A stretch of DNA of 64,000 nt from Rhizoclosmatium globosum. Its lineage: Eukaryota; Chytridiomycota; Chytridiomycetes; Chytridiales; Chytriomycetaceae. Numbering within the stretch: the first letter of the stretch is position 1; each line of letters begins with the position of its first letter. The position numbers and the translations under genes were made by a program. The notes under the pieces were generated by a model. The model worked only from the letters and a program-made list of their open reading frames with translations, was not told where the DNA came from and ran no database searches. Below, piece after piece: positions 45,048-56,555 of the stretch. The DNA lies in assembly GCA_002104985.1 (NCBI GenBank), contig MCGO01000038.1:62001-126000 (forward strand), written 5' to 3'.

Positions 45048-45423
45048 AATAAATTGGTTGAACAAATGAACGTCAGTCCACCGTTTCTTCGCCTCACAAA
45101 CTATGGATCGCACTTAACTTTCTTGCCGTGTTTGTTCAGTACCGTTTTTATCGTTCTGCCCTTCACAGTCCTAAACTTATCAAACTTGATCCAAGAAGGG
45201 ATTGAATTGTGTTTTCTACCATTTCTGTTGTCTACTTCTTGCAAAAAGCAATTTGCCAATCTCAAACCAGGAAGGTGCACTGACTGTTGCCATCGGCGGC
45301 AGTGCTGCTGCCCTTGTTGCGTTTGCTTTCTAATTGTTGTTTTAAAAAAAAGAGATAAATGTAGTGCTCATTGAGATGAGTAAAGAATGAATAGTTGTAT
45401 GACAGCGAAATTGTTCGATGAAA
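45048..45423. other. Divergent spacer LRR / GH16
   Basis: 376 bp between the LRR gene start and the GH16 gene A start; an A-rich run at 45343-45357. No gene supported. Confidence 0.35.
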
Positions 45424-46340
45424 ATGCACGCGTTTTCGGCGCTACTTTGTTTTGTGTGGGGTCAGCTCATGGTCACAGCTGTTAACTCATGTTGCATTGA
45501 TATTCCCAGTTTTTCAGGCCCAAATGACGTGTTCTTTACGGGTATTATGATGCTCTTTGAAGTGTACCGCTAATTCCAAAGTAGGGGGGCCTGGGAAGGT
45601 AGACTATGTCGACGGAGCACTGGTCATGACACTTTTACCTCCAAATGATGGCGGTGATACCGGGCTGTCAGTTATTGGTAGGTTCTTACAAACACCGGCA
45701 CTGTATCAATTGGGCAAAGAAGATCTAATCCCTGTCAAACAGGCACATCAAGTATCTCCCTCTTGTATGGTACTGTCGAAGCCGTCATTCAACAATCCAC
45801 ATCTGCTGGAGTCGTGACATACCTAACGCTCATCAACCAAACAACAAAGGACGAAATCGACTTTGAATGGATCGGGAATGAACGTCAAACTGTTTGGACA
45901 AACTTCTTTTACAGAGGCCTGAGAGAACGCGATCCTGTCACGCTAAACGAGATTTGGTCTTCGCAAGTAGTGAGTGTTAAGTTCTTGGGTGACAGCTACA
46001 GATAACCTGTCATTCACAGTCAACAGGAAGTGACGACAATTCTGAGATCGCACACACATACAAAATTCAATGGACGCCTGATTTTATCTCTTGGTCAGTT
46101 GATGGCACAATTGTCCATTGGCAAGACAAGAATGGGACGTTCGAGGCGGCAGGAACTGGAGACACGCTTCCATACGATCACTACCATTTTCCAGACTCGC
46201 CCATGACGGTAAACGTTGGGATTTGGAACGATCAAGATGTCGTTTGGGCAAACGGCCCAATTGACTGGAAGGATCCAACGACAGCCAATGGGTTCTCGGC
46301 AAAAGTCTTGAGTTTGAAAGTTTGGTGTGGAGTTGTGTAG
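45424..46340 (+). CDS. Crh-type GH16 transglycosylase, gene A (secreted, no GPI tail)
   Basis: Exons 45424-45541, 45582-45677, 45743-45969, 46020-46340; introns 40, 65 and 50 nt; 253 residues. A signal peptide (MHAFSALLCFVWGQLMVTA) leads into VDYVDGALVMTLLPP, then LLYGTVEAVIQQ and the catalytic strand KDEIDFEWIGNE (E-x-D-x-x-E set of GH16 Crh enzymes), WTNFFYRGL, WSVDGTIVHW and WANGPIDWK. Crh proteins join chitin to beta-glucan in the wall. Unlike its two neighbours it stops right after the catalytic domain, lacks the Ser/Thr-rich region and GPI signal, and is the most diverged (CCIDIPSF instead of DSCNLNIADF), so it would be soluble. Intron positions match genes B and C. Confidence 0.88.
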
Positions 46341-46370
46341 AATAATAATAGAATAAAGAACCTCCAAGAA

Positions 46371-47728
46371 ATGCGTCTTACTCTTCTAGTGTCCGCCGTC
46401 CTCGCACCTCTAGCTTCGGCACAAGCCCTCTTTGCCGGTGACAGTTGTAACCTCAATATTGCCGACTTTAAGTCCGGCGCCAGTTCATCCTTGCCAACCC
46501 GTAATTGCCCTTCATTAACATTCAAGTCTCTAAACTCCTTCGTTTATAGAGGGTCAGGTTGATTACAAAGACGGAAAGTTGATCATGACCATGCTGCCTC
46601 CTCCCAACCCAAACGATCCTTCCGCTGCAGGGCTTGGAGTCATTGGTAAGGCTGACGTGGTTCTTTCGTTTGGAACTTATCTTGCAAAACAAGGAACCAC
46701 GAACCTCAACCTTCTTTACGGATCAGTAGAAGCTGTTGTCCAGCAAGCTACTGTTGGCGGAGCTGTCACATACTTGACACTGATCAATCAAGTCACAAAA
46801 GATGAAATCGATTTTGAATGGATTGGAAACGAGCGTAACACTGTCTGGACAAACTTCTTCTACAGAGGATTACGCGAGCGTGAGCCAGTTACTATGAATG
46901 AAGTCTGGTCGGAACAAGTGGTGAGTCATTGTTGTTCTGACTCTTTCAATCACCAAATAACAAAGTTATTAGTCCTCAGGTTCAGGAGACAATGCAGTTA
47001 ATGCGCATGCTTATCGTATTGATTGGACTCCTGATGCAATCACTTGGTACGTTGATGGCTCTGTTGTCCGCACCCAGCAAATACGCGACACGTACGAAGC
47101 TGCTAATCAAGGAGACGGTCTCCCATACGATCACTATCACTATCCAAACACTCCTCTTTCTGTGAATGTCGGGCTTTGGAATTATCAAGGACCAATTTGG
47201 GCGAATGGTCCCATCAATTGGAATGATGCCAGCGTCAAGAATGGAGTTTCTGCGTCAATCTTGAGTCTCAAAGTTTCTTGCTATCAAGGAGCGATTCCTC
47301 AATTCACAGATCCTACCGTTGTTCCTGGCCAGCCGGACATTTTCCATAATGGAAAGCAAACGATTGCACCACCATCCCAGAATGGGCCTGTTGCGACAAC
47401 TACTCCTGCATTGATTGCTCCAACTTCTCCAATTATTCCCACAACTACCGCGTCTTCCTCGGTTGGTACGTCTGATGCAACAAGTACCACCACAACCAAC
47501 TCCAATACCACATCTGCTTTGACCAACACAGCTTCGCAATCTACAGACGCGACAACAACTGTGACTGCCTCTGCTTCAGTCACCTCTTTGGCCACATCAA
47601 CGAATACTGCATCGACAGTCACTGCCACTGGTGGATCTGGTGCTAAATCTTCTACAACTCCTGCTTCAAGTGCATATAAGGCGGTGCTCGGCTTGGTGAT
47701 CGGCGTTGCCGCACTCATCGCTCTCTAA
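46371..47728 (+). CDS. Crh-type GH16 transglycosylase, gene B (GPI-anchored)
   Basis: Exons 46371-46500, 46550-46645, 46694-46920, 46973-47728; introns 49, 48 and 52 nt; 402 residues. Signal peptide MRLTLLVSAVLAPLASA, then DSCNLNIADF, VDYKDGKLIMTMLPP, catalytic DEIDFEWIGNE, TWYVDGSVVRT, DHYHYPNTPLSVNVGLW and WANGPINW. After the domain comes a Ser/Thr-rich stalk and a C-terminal GPI signal (SSAYKAVLGLVIGVAALIAL). The second intron is in frame, so a retained form would be translatable. It starts only 30 bp after the end of gene A. Expected role: crosslinking of chitin and glucan at the cell surface. Confidence 0.93.
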
Positions 47729-47837
47729 AACGTAGCCCCATCCTTAAAGTTATCAATCTCATAATTATCTCATTCTGTGCACTATTTTAATAAATCATTT
47801 CTATGGTGGTTGACCTTCTTGAAAAAAAGAACTGAAG

Positions 47838-49366
47838 ATGCAACTCACACTGTTGGCAGCCGCACTCTTACCTCTTGTTTCTGCCCAAGCCCTCTTCGGA
47901 GGAGACAGCTGCAACCTTAATATCGCTGATTTCAAGTCTGGCGCCAATCCTTCGTTGCCAACTTGTACGCAGTTTGATTGATGTTTGATTGGCAGACCTG
48001 ACTCACATTTCGCGCAATTCACAGCCGGCAAAGTCGACTACAAAGATGGAAAGTTGGTTATGACCTTGACGCCTCCTGGAGGAGATCCAACTGCCTCTGG
48101 AAACGGAGCAATTGGTGAGTGACGTTTGGAACGCTACAAACCATTTCTCATCACATCAACAGGAACCAGCACCAACGCTCTTCTCTACGGATCTGTTGAG
48201 GCTGTGATCCAGCAATCCACTATTGGAGGTGCCGTCACGTACCTTACCCTGATCAACCAAGCGACTAAGGACGAAATCGACTTCGAATGGATTGGTAACG
48301 AGCGTAGCACTGTCTGGACAAACTTCTTTTACAGAGGTTTGAGAGAAAGAGAGCCTGTCACTTTGAACGAGGTCTGGTCCTCGCAAGTGGTGTGTGTTCA
48401 GTTCCCCCGCATTAAAAATCGTATGCTTACAAGAGAAATCAGGGTTCTGGAGCTGGCGATAACAGTCAAACTGCACACACCTATCGTATTGATTGGACTC
48501 CAGAAGCAATCACTTGGTATGTTGATGGCTCCGTTGTTCGCACTCAGCTCAAGTCGGAGACCTACGAGGCGGCTGGACAAGGTGACGGACTTCCATACAA
48601 CCACTACCACTACCCAAACACCCCGTTGACTGTGAATGTTGGAATCTGGAACTACCAAGGACCTATCTGGGCAAACGGTCCAATTGACTGGTCGCAACCT
48701 TCTGCTCAGAACGGATTCACTGCCTCGTTGTTGAGCTTGAAAGTTTCTTGCTATCAAGGCGCGGTTCCAGTCATGACTGATCCATCGATTGTTCCATCTC
48801 AGCCTGATATTTTTCACAATGGTAAGCAGACGATTGCCCCACCTGCAGATGGGGGCAACGTTGTTGCTCCAACAACTACCACCACTGCTATTGTCGTCCC
48901 ACAAACAACTACCGCGTCTGTTGTCGCACCACAACCCACCTCTGCTATTGTTGTTGCCGCCACAACTACTGCAGTTGCTCCCACTACTGCAGCTGTTGTG
49001 ACAACTACTGCTGCTGTCGTTAATGTCGCTCCAATTGTTCCTTCTACCACTGCTCTTGCTGCCAATGCTGCTACAAATGCTGGCACTGACGCTGCGACCG
49101 CTGCACAGCAAACTACTTCCGCCCAACAAGCTAATGCTTCAAGTGGTGCTACCGCGTCTGTTGCTGCTACATCTGTTTCTGTGCAATCTGTTACGGCAAC
49201 AGTTTCATCTGCGTCCAAGCCCACCACTGTCGTCGCGACCCAAGCCGGGAATGCTGGAGCTGTTGTCTCAGGTTCTACAGTCATTTCTGGCAACAAAGTC
49301 AGCTATGCTGGAAAGACTGTGGTTTCCTTCGTTTCTATTGCTGCACTCTTGGCTCTTGTACTTTAA
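47838..49366 (+). CDS. Crh-type GH16 transglycosylase, gene C (GPI-anchored)
   Basis: Exons 47838-47964, 48025-48114, 48163-48389, 48443-49366; introns 60, 48 and 53 nt; 455 residues. Signal peptide MQLTLLAAALLPLVSA; same modules as gene B including DSCNLNIADF, catalytic DEIDFEWIGNE and WYVDGSVVRTQ. The Thr/Ala/Val-rich stalk is longer (about 150 residues), ending in a GPI-like tail (TVVSFVSIAALLALVL). Codon use is biased toward C/T-ending codons, as in highly expressed genes. Genes B and C are much closer to each other than to A. Confidence 0.93.
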
Positions 49367-49942
49367 CTTCCTATTTCAAATAAAGTTATTGGATTCTTCT
49401 CGAATATTCAAGCGTCTTTCCAAGTGTCTTATACGCTTCTCCACATATTGATTTGAAATAGTTGCAACGCGTATATAAGAATTGTCGAGTTTCAGTTGTG
49501 TTTCACAAGGAGGCAGTTGAGTTCTTGTGTGGACTCAGATTTTTTGTTCAAAGTGAGCATGCCCTCCGCGACCACCACCACCTAGCCCATCCCTCGTCAT
49601 CAAACCATCAGACCAGCAGCTCTACAGCATCAGTTATCGACGAAGAGACTGGCGATAGCATCGGATGGGCGAATGGACCGTGTTGGGCGAAACTGAGGCT
49701 GGGATGGAGTGATTGTCGTGAGAGTACTCAAAGGAGATGTCGCCCTCAGTGTGGAAGTCATCGTGATACTCGCCCTGTGTGCGATCTACAATGAATCTTT
49801 GTCGTATGGAAGTGTTGGAAGCAGTACTGGGTGTCTCGAGAGTGAAACATGGGCATTTGAAATGGGAGGCTGCTTCACCACCCACACACAACTACACAAC
49901 CATCAATCAACCATGTGTCTAACTGCTTCTTCCTCATTTCAG
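49367..49942 (+). promoter_or_regulatory. RPL10 upstream/leader region
   Basis: No independent gene is supported. This region must contain the GH16 gene C terminator (AATAAA at 49379), the RPL10 promoter and its first exon. The DNA directly before the RPL10 body is pyrimidine-rich and ends TTTCAG at 49942, a 3' splice site. Confidence 0.4.
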
Positions 49943-50601
49943 TGGGTCGCCGTCCAGCTCGTTGCTACCGTTACTGTAAGAACAAGCCTTACCCAAAGTC
50001 TCGTTTCTGTCGTGGTGTCCCAGACCCAAAGATCAGAATCTACGACTTGGGCCGTAAGAAGGCTACCGTCGACGAGTTCCCACTCACCATCCACTTGTTG
50101 TCCGACGAGTACCAGCAGATCTCCTCTGAGTCTCTCGAGGCTGCTCGTATCTGTGCCAACAAGTACATCACCAAGACCTCTGGAAAGGACTCCTTCCACA
50201 TGAGAATCCGTGTCCACCCATTCCACGTTATCCGTATCAACAAGATGTTGTCCTGTGCCGGAGCCGATCGTCTCCAACAGGGAATGCGTGGTGCTTTCGG
50301 TAAGCCAACCGGAAAGGTTGCCCGTGTCAACATTGGACAGGTCCTCGTTTCTATCCGTACCCGTGACAACAACAAGGACGTTGTCTACGAGGCTCTCCGT
50401 CGTTGCAAGTACAAGTTCGCCGGTCGTCAGAAGATTATCATCTCTGACAAGTGGGGTTTCACCAAGTTGACTCGTGCTCAGTACGCTATTGACAGACAGG
50501 CTGGTTTGCTCCAACCAGACGGTTGCTACGTCAAGTACTTGGCTGAGAAGGGTCCTCTCGAGAAGTCCCTCAGACAGATCGAGCGTGCCCAGAACTCTTA
50601 A
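49943..50601 (+). CDS. RPL10: Ribosomal protein uL16 (RPL10), initiator in an upstream exon
   Basis: 60S subunit protein, needed for late subunit maturation and peptidyl-transferase-site function. The exon reads [20 protein letters not shown] through the conserved P-site loop region ([20 protein letters not shown]) to RQIERAQNS, 219 residues if complete. There is no in-frame ATG: the body follows a TTTCAG acceptor at 49942 and begins TGGGTCGCC, so the start codon is most simply split as A|TG by an intron. A plausible donor is GTACTG after ...GGAAGCA near 49825, but this is not certain. Codon use is strongly biased (AAG, GGT/GGA, CGT/CGT, GTC), typical of ribosomal protein genes. AATAAA near 50644. 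Confidence 0.93.
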
Positions 50602-50958
50602 GTTCACTTGTATTGCAAGCGTGAATTGCTTGATGGTTGTTTCAATAAAATGAATGGCTAGTTTCTTTAGACCAATCAATTGGATTTGTTTTTGTATATT
50701 GATATACCTAAAATATTCTTGGATCTTTTGGCCTCAGAAGTTCGCAAACACAGAATGCAATCTGTCTGAGTGAAAATACCCAACCAGTACGTTAACGGAT
50801 ACCTTTCCACAAGAATGAAGTTTTACATTGTTCCCAACGCTTTCCAGGGGATTTGAGTGTGACATTTCGTGGACATCAACACATCAACTAATCGAGTGTT
50901 AACAGACTGGTTTTATTGTTGAGATAGTGATACATAATAGATGAGTGGGTTAACAGTT
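50602..50958. other. Convergent spacer RPL10 / chitin-binding protein
   Basis: 357 bp holding two 3' untranslated regions; no gene supported. Confidence 0.4.
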
Positions 50959-52068
50959 TTAGACACATCCTGCGTATCCTGTTTGGACAACACATCGAGT
51001 TCCCTGACCACATTGGCTGGTCTGTCTCCACTTCAAAACTCCGCCTTGAACGTATCCACACTGGTACATTGTGATTTGATCCTGTCCACAAGCACGCTCC
51101 CCAAAATTCCAGCATGAGCCAGCGTCCGCGTTTCCTCCGTTGTTCCATTGGCCCCCATTATTGTTGTTGTTGTTCCACTGTCCACCATTGTTATTGCTTC
51201 CGGTTGAACTGGTACAGTCTGGGGCAATAATAAGTATGGATTCTACGTAGAACTACAACAAAATTGTATTACCATTTGATGGACGACAGGTTGACTTGTT
51301 TTCCCATGCATCCTTTGGTCCCACACAACATGTGAATCCGGAAGAAGAGCAAGAGCTTCCGGCGTAACAAGTTTGGTAATCAGCAATCACGTTTCCACTG
51401 CTTGGCTTTTGAGAACCGCTTCCGGATTGTGGGTTGTTCCACTGGCCAGCACTATTTCCACCGTTGTTGTTGTTGTTGTTGTTGTTGTTCCATTGGCCTC
51501 CGTTGTTGACTGGGGTTCCGTTGGACCCAGAACAGTCTATGAATTTGGTTAGCATGACAAGACATATCAGTGAAATTAAATGTAGAGTACCATTGAATGG
51601 ACGACATGTGGACTTTTGAGATTGAACATCGCCAGGGGCAACACAACATGTAAATCCAGAGGAAGCGCAGAAGTTTCCAGCATAGCAAGTCTGCCAATCT
51701 GGTACTTTGACTCCAACACCGTTATTAGAACCTGGTTGCACACTTGGCTGGTTTCCTGGATTGTTCCATGGCACTGGTGTGTTTGGAGAGCTGGGAGCAG
51801 AGCAGTCTAAAGTGGATTTGGTTCACAGTGTAAGTCCGCTGTTGGCACTTATAGTGCAAATCAACTTACCATTGACAGGACGGCAGGTTGTTTTTCCAGT
51901 ATTAATATCGAGTGGTGCAACACAGCAAGTGAATCCTCCTGAACAGTAGTCGCTCGAGGCACAAGTTTGGTAGTCGTTGATGTAGATTCTGGGAGAATCG
52001 CCAATATAGTTGTTGACTGGAGCAGCAGAGACGCTGAGAACAAGGGAGAGAATGAGAGTTGCTTGCAT
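50959..52068 (-). CDS. Secreted modular Cys-rich protein with CBM19-like C-terminus
   Basis: Exons 52068-51870, 51806-51591, 51536-51273, 51218-50959; introns 63, 54 and 54 nt; 312 residues. Signal peptide MQATLILSLVLSVSA. Three copies of a Cys module, one per exon, of the form D-x-QTC...C-x-x-x-GFTCCV-x-P...K-x-TCRP-x-NG, each ending exactly at a phase-1 intron and followed by DC. Asn-rich linkers (GGQWNNNNNN) join them. The fourth exon encodes CWNFGERACGQDQITMYQCG and QCGQGTRCVVQ, resembling the chitin-binding CBM19 fold. It would be a wall- or chitin-associated matrix protein. Module-per-exon structure with symmetrical phases indicates growth by exon duplication. Confidence 0.85.
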
Positions 52069-52436
52069 TTTTTTTGTGGATGGAGGAGGAGAGCAGTTTC
52101 GCTGCTCCTTTTTGAATGCTTTGGTTGAAGTTCTACCGCAAAACATCAAAACATCGATGTTTTACGCACATTGGCGCTAAGGTTCATCCTTTCCTCTTCC
52201 TGACTTCCTCCCTTTTTTCCCATTAGTACATTGGCGAACTTTGCGCGCTTGAGGTTTATACTTTCCAAACCTCGCCAAATAATTTCCAATTAAAAATCCG
52301 TATATTCTTCAAATTCTCTATTAATCTTTTTCTAATTGTAGAAGAGTGATACTGTATCTATTGGGATGTATTGAGTTGTTGGAGGATCTTTGAAACACAG
52401 CCACAAAGGCACAGGATTCCACGCTTTTCACAGGTC
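52069..52436. other. Divergent spacer before the regulator gene
   Basis: 368 bp. It ends in CTTTTCACAG just before ATG 52437, so a non-coding or additional 5' exon of the regulator gene may lie here. No zinc-cluster coding sequence is visible. Confidence 0.35.
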
Positions 52437-54368
52437 ATGTCTGACCAGCTTTCATCTTTTGAATTCAGCCATGATTCATCGAAAGACGCTGATTCAGAAG
52501 ACTCATACAGCAACAGATCCACCCCATCCAACTCGTAAGTCCTTATCGAGGCTTCACTTGCATCACAAACCATACTTTCACAAATTAGATCGTCTGACAC
52601 TAGCGAATTAATCCTGAATTCGTGGCTGTTGAAGCCGGTGGAGCAGCTGCCTCTGCATCCTCAAATTGAAGTCACGAACTCTATTGCTCTCAATCTCACT
52701 CAAAAAGAAGTCCAACTCAATTCAATGCCTTGCCAACTAGAAGACATTGACTTGATGCCCACAGCAGAAGACTTTATGTTATGTCAGCGATACTTTACCA
52801 GAGATGGAACACAAACACCCATCACTGTGGCTTTTGATGCTGACATGTTCCTGCGGAAGTTTTACACACTCGCTCCTGCTTTTCGGTAGGTATTCTAGTC
52901 AGTATTTGCGCAGTACTGACTACATTGATGAAGGTTGACGTTTTGTGCCTTTGTAGCTGACTTGACCCTCACGGACGAGCTTGGTCGATCGTACTACAAA
53001 CGAGCTAGGAGAGCACTGACACGGGTAAGGTCTGTCGAACCTTCACTTGAGTCTGTCCAAACCTGCACATTCCTCTACCATTTCTGCGTCAGTTGAGTAG
53101 TCACTGCCATTCTGATTTTGGGCCCTAAATGCACATCAGATAAAGGCCAGCCAGTATTTGCCCTGCAGTTTCTTTCTGCTGGTTTGCGTATGATTGTCCA
53201 ACTCAGATTGAACATTGATCCGGATGATTCTCCTTGGTTGTATCCACTGAATTTATCTGAGAGGCAGAAAGAAGAGCGCCGTCGCTGCTTTTGGCAGTTA
53301 TTTTGGCATTGGTCTTGGCAAAAGGCTCTCTCAGATCAAGATGCTATAGATGTTAGTATTGATTCAACCAAAGTCAAGCCGCCAGGAGATATCTATGATC
53401 CATTTCCAATATTTTCGGCTTTCTCCACCGTCAAATGGGAATGTTCCATATTGGACTTGATTGGAAGAATTCGAAAACGATATACAACTCCTCCAAAAAC
53501 ACCCTTTGAGCTTCTCGTTTCTGCGGATCAAATTTCACTTGGCATTGCCATCACATCAACACAATCGTCCATACCTTCAGATATTCTCCTGATGTCGTCT
53601 CATCCTGATATCATAACTTCGGAAGAAGAAAAGCTGTATACAGACTCGTCAGCCATTCAAGAATGCATCACTCAACTTAATTTCATGTTACACGCTGCAA
53701 CTTCTGTATTTTATCGTCCGATTCTTGTTCTATCTTGTCTTCCTGCATACAACCCCATCCTTCTTCGTTCAGACTACCGACAAATTATGGCATCAGCCAT
53801 AGACCAATGCCTCCAATCAGCTCGTAGAACTCTTTCTTTATTAGCCTTTTTTCAAGATGTACATTCCGGAAAACGCGGCCGAGAATACGTACTACCCGCC
53901 GACCGCAAGTTTTATGATCCTACATACTCTCAAGAGCCGATGTTCGAAGCAGTGCTAATAATTTGGCTTGTTTCGTGCCGCATGCATTCAAATTGGTGGT
54001 CGTTTATATCGTGCGAATCGTTTGACGTTGTATTATTACGCGAGAGGTTGTCTCTCGTGATGAAGTATTTGATCAAGATTGAAGAGGTGGAAGGAGCTTC
54101 TTCTGGAAATATCCACGTGTTTCATAAATGTGTCGGGGCAATGTTGAGGGAAATCGATCATTCGGGACCATTGATGCAGCCACATGATGAAGTGCGAGAA
54201 CTTGAGCTTGGTATGAAGGTGATATCTCTCGATGGAGAAGGGTGCACAGAGGCTGTTTCTGAACCGTGGGCGTTTATCGGGCTTCTTGGTATCGAGCTTC
54301 CTGGAGGAATTCGGTGGAAGGGAAGAAGCGAGGAGAGTTGGAGGCTGTTCTGGAAGCTATATACATAA
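52437..54368 (+). CDS. Fungal_trans-domain transcriptional regulator lacking a Zn2Cys6 cluster
   Basis: Exons 52437-52534, 52589-52885, 52934-53091, 53140-54368; introns 54, 48, 48 nt; 1782 nt exactly, 593 residues. The middle-homology region of fungal regulators is clear: FDADMFLRKFYTLAPAFR, EPSLESVQTCTFLYHFCV, ALQFLSAGLRMIVQLRLNID, ERQKEERRRCFWQLFWHWSW, DQDAIDVSI. Normally this follows an N-terminal Zn2Cys6 DNA-binding cluster; here the first 33 residues (MSDQLSSFEFSHDSSKDADS) contain no cysteine cluster. Either a 5' exon is missing or the protein acts without its own DNA-binding domain. Confidence 0.85.
52607..52656. repeat. About 50-bp segment shared with 55187-55230
   Basis: Starts with a 28-base exact match GAATTAATCCTGAATTCGTG... 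and stays similar (GGTGGAGC...GCTGCCTCTGC) to DNA 2.6 kb downstream. Here it encodes part of the regulator (ELILNSWLLKPVEQ). Confidence 0.7.
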
Positions 54369-55909
54369 ACGTTGGTAATTGTTAAATTCCACTATTAACT
54401 TGGTGAAATCTCGTGAGTTTCATTGATCCAGATTAACTCGACCGCTTTGTTGTCGAATTTCCAGAATATTACAGGCTATTTAGGTATGTTGAATTGAAAT
54501 TCAAACATGTCGCCATTATTTCTACAACACTATAAAGCATTAAAGTACCGTCTAACTAGATCCAAACTTAAAATCACAGCTGTCAGCGTATATTTGTGTC
54601 TGTTCAAAAGCTGCTCCCCAACTGAAAAATCCTCATATTTTCATCTTTATTGAGAGCATTCCCGACAAACTGCTTCATGTACTGCCTTGACTCCTTCACG
54701 AACAGATTCCCTCTGCAACAACCACAGCGACTCCTGCAGCACCGACTCCAAGGCTGCACATTTCAAGATGAATCTTGCGTCCAACCAATGCACGCAACGG
54801 CAGTTTCTAAATTGGATTTCGGGGACACAGCTGCTGCGGCCAAATCCTGAGATGAATCACTTCGTTTTAAGCCCCGCGTCGATTCATCCCCAACAGCAGC
54901 AATGACCGTAGAGCACCGCATTCATCAAACACGGAAAACACGTGCCCAAGGATTCTGTGGCTCTCAATCAAGAGCTTGACACCAATCTGGTTCGTGTCTA
55001 TCGTTCCACTGCTTTCCAAAACTCAATCTATCCGTACAACAACAACTCCGCGTTTGTAAATGACTCCATTTTCGGAATCGGCGTTGGTTTCAGATGGAGA
55101 AAGTTGGCCCCATCCTCCTTATCAAGGTTTCTCTTGAAGCAGAACCTGTCCTCATTCTTCAACAAATTAAGCGCCTGGCACTGGAGAATTAATCCTGAAT
55201 TCGTGGCTGTTGATGTTGGTGGAGCTGCCTCTGCCTCACAGGCTCACTCCAAAGAATCCAGCAGTCTCCAGTGGCATCCTTCAGTACACTCTCGCGACGA
55301 AGTTAAGATAATATAATCGATATAGCTGTGGATACTGACGCTGCCGCATAAAGAATCCATTTGTTAAACAGCGATCGCTCCTGCCCGGCATCCATCCAAT
55401 CGCTGTCAGTGGAAGCATTCAGTCACATTCAGATCACACATATGAGCCTCTGAATGTATGGCAGTAGAAGCGATGGTTGGGTTGTTGGTGCATTTTTTCC
55501 AGCCCCTTTCCATCCAAAAAGTGTGTGACCTCATCGCCTGCCTCAACCTTTGCACGTCCATCCCATCCCACCCACTCGTCATCAGTCCATCAAACTCCTT
55601 ATGCAGAATATACGGACCTATTAGCAAACACTCGAATTGGTTCCACACGGATCGCATGCCTCGTTCGGGCTCTGGGCTGTCGCATGTCTTTTGTGGCTCG
55701 AAAGTTGGGTGGGCGCTGCATGTCGACTTGCCAACAGACTTGGCACCGGCAATGCGGGAGAACGTTTGAAACTGCGATTCAGGGAAGATGTCGGATTAAT
55801 GAGTTTGATGGAAGGAGGCTCAGCTGGAGAGAACTGATCTCAATCGAATCCCTCTCAACCAAAAAACCATCGCAAAGCAACACGGAACTAACTGTGGATT
55901 TCTTCAGAA
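54369..55909 (+). other. Non-genic or decayed region before RPS7
   Basis: Contains protein-like but unjoinable stretches on the plus strand: about 54780-54900 (QFLNWISGTQLLRPNPEMNH), 54942-55060 (VALNQELDTNLVRVYRS), 55095-55190 (MEKVGPILLIKVSLEAEP). It also carries the 50-bp segment shared with the regulator gene. The final part ends TTCTTCAG two bases before the RPS7 start, probably a 5'-leader intron. No intact gene is recognised. Confidence 0.4.
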
Positions 55910-56555
55910 ATGTCTGCCCACCAAAAGATTGTTAAGCCAGTTGGCCAGGTTCCAGATGAGCTCGAGCTCCAGGTTGCCCAGAGCATCTTCGACCTTGAGC
56001 AGAACGTTGCTGAGTTGAAGGGTGACCTCCGTGGTCTCCAGTTCGTCTCCGCCAAGGAGGTGTGTGTTAAAATAATCTCGAAATTCGAACTGGATTGGAA
56101 TATTGACTTTTATGTTGTAGGTCGAGATCGGACACGGAAAGAAGGCTATCGTCATCTTGGTCCCAGTCCCATTGTTGAAGGCTTTCCACAAGGTCCAGAC
56201 CCGTCTCGTCCGTGAGCTCGAGAAGAAGTTCTCCGACAGACACGTTCTCTTCATTGCCCACCGTCGTATCATGCGTAAGCCAACCCGCCGTGCTCGCGTT
56301 ACCCAGATGCGTCCACGTTCCCGTACCTTGACCGCTGTCCACGAGAAGATCTTGGAGGACCTCGTCTACCCAACTGAGATTGTTGGAAAGCGTACCAAGG
56401 TTAGAGTTGATGGTTCCAAGTTGATCAAGGTCTTCCTTGACCGCAAGGACCACACTGCCCTTGAGTACAAGCTTGACACCTTCACTGCTACCTACAAGAA
56501 GCTTACTGGAAAGGACGTTGTCTTTGAGTTCCCAGTTGCCTCTTCCCAGGAGTAA
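55910..56555 (+). CDS. RPS7: Ribosomal protein eS7 (RPS7)
   Basis: 40S subunit protein. Exons 55910-56059 and 56121-56555, 61-nt intron; 194 residues. [20 protein letters not shown], then [113 protein letters not shown] match eS7 end to end. Strong codon bias. A TTCAG directly before the ATG suggests a leader intron ending there. Confidence 0.97.

Noticed and set aside
48398..49296. Long minus-strand frames opposite the GH16 stalk
   Set aside because: They mirror the Thr/Ala/Val-rich low-complexity stalk of gene C and lack any domain.
49939..50679. 246-codon minus-strand frame opposite RPL10
   Set aside because: Antisense shadow of a strongly codon-biased ribosomal protein gene.
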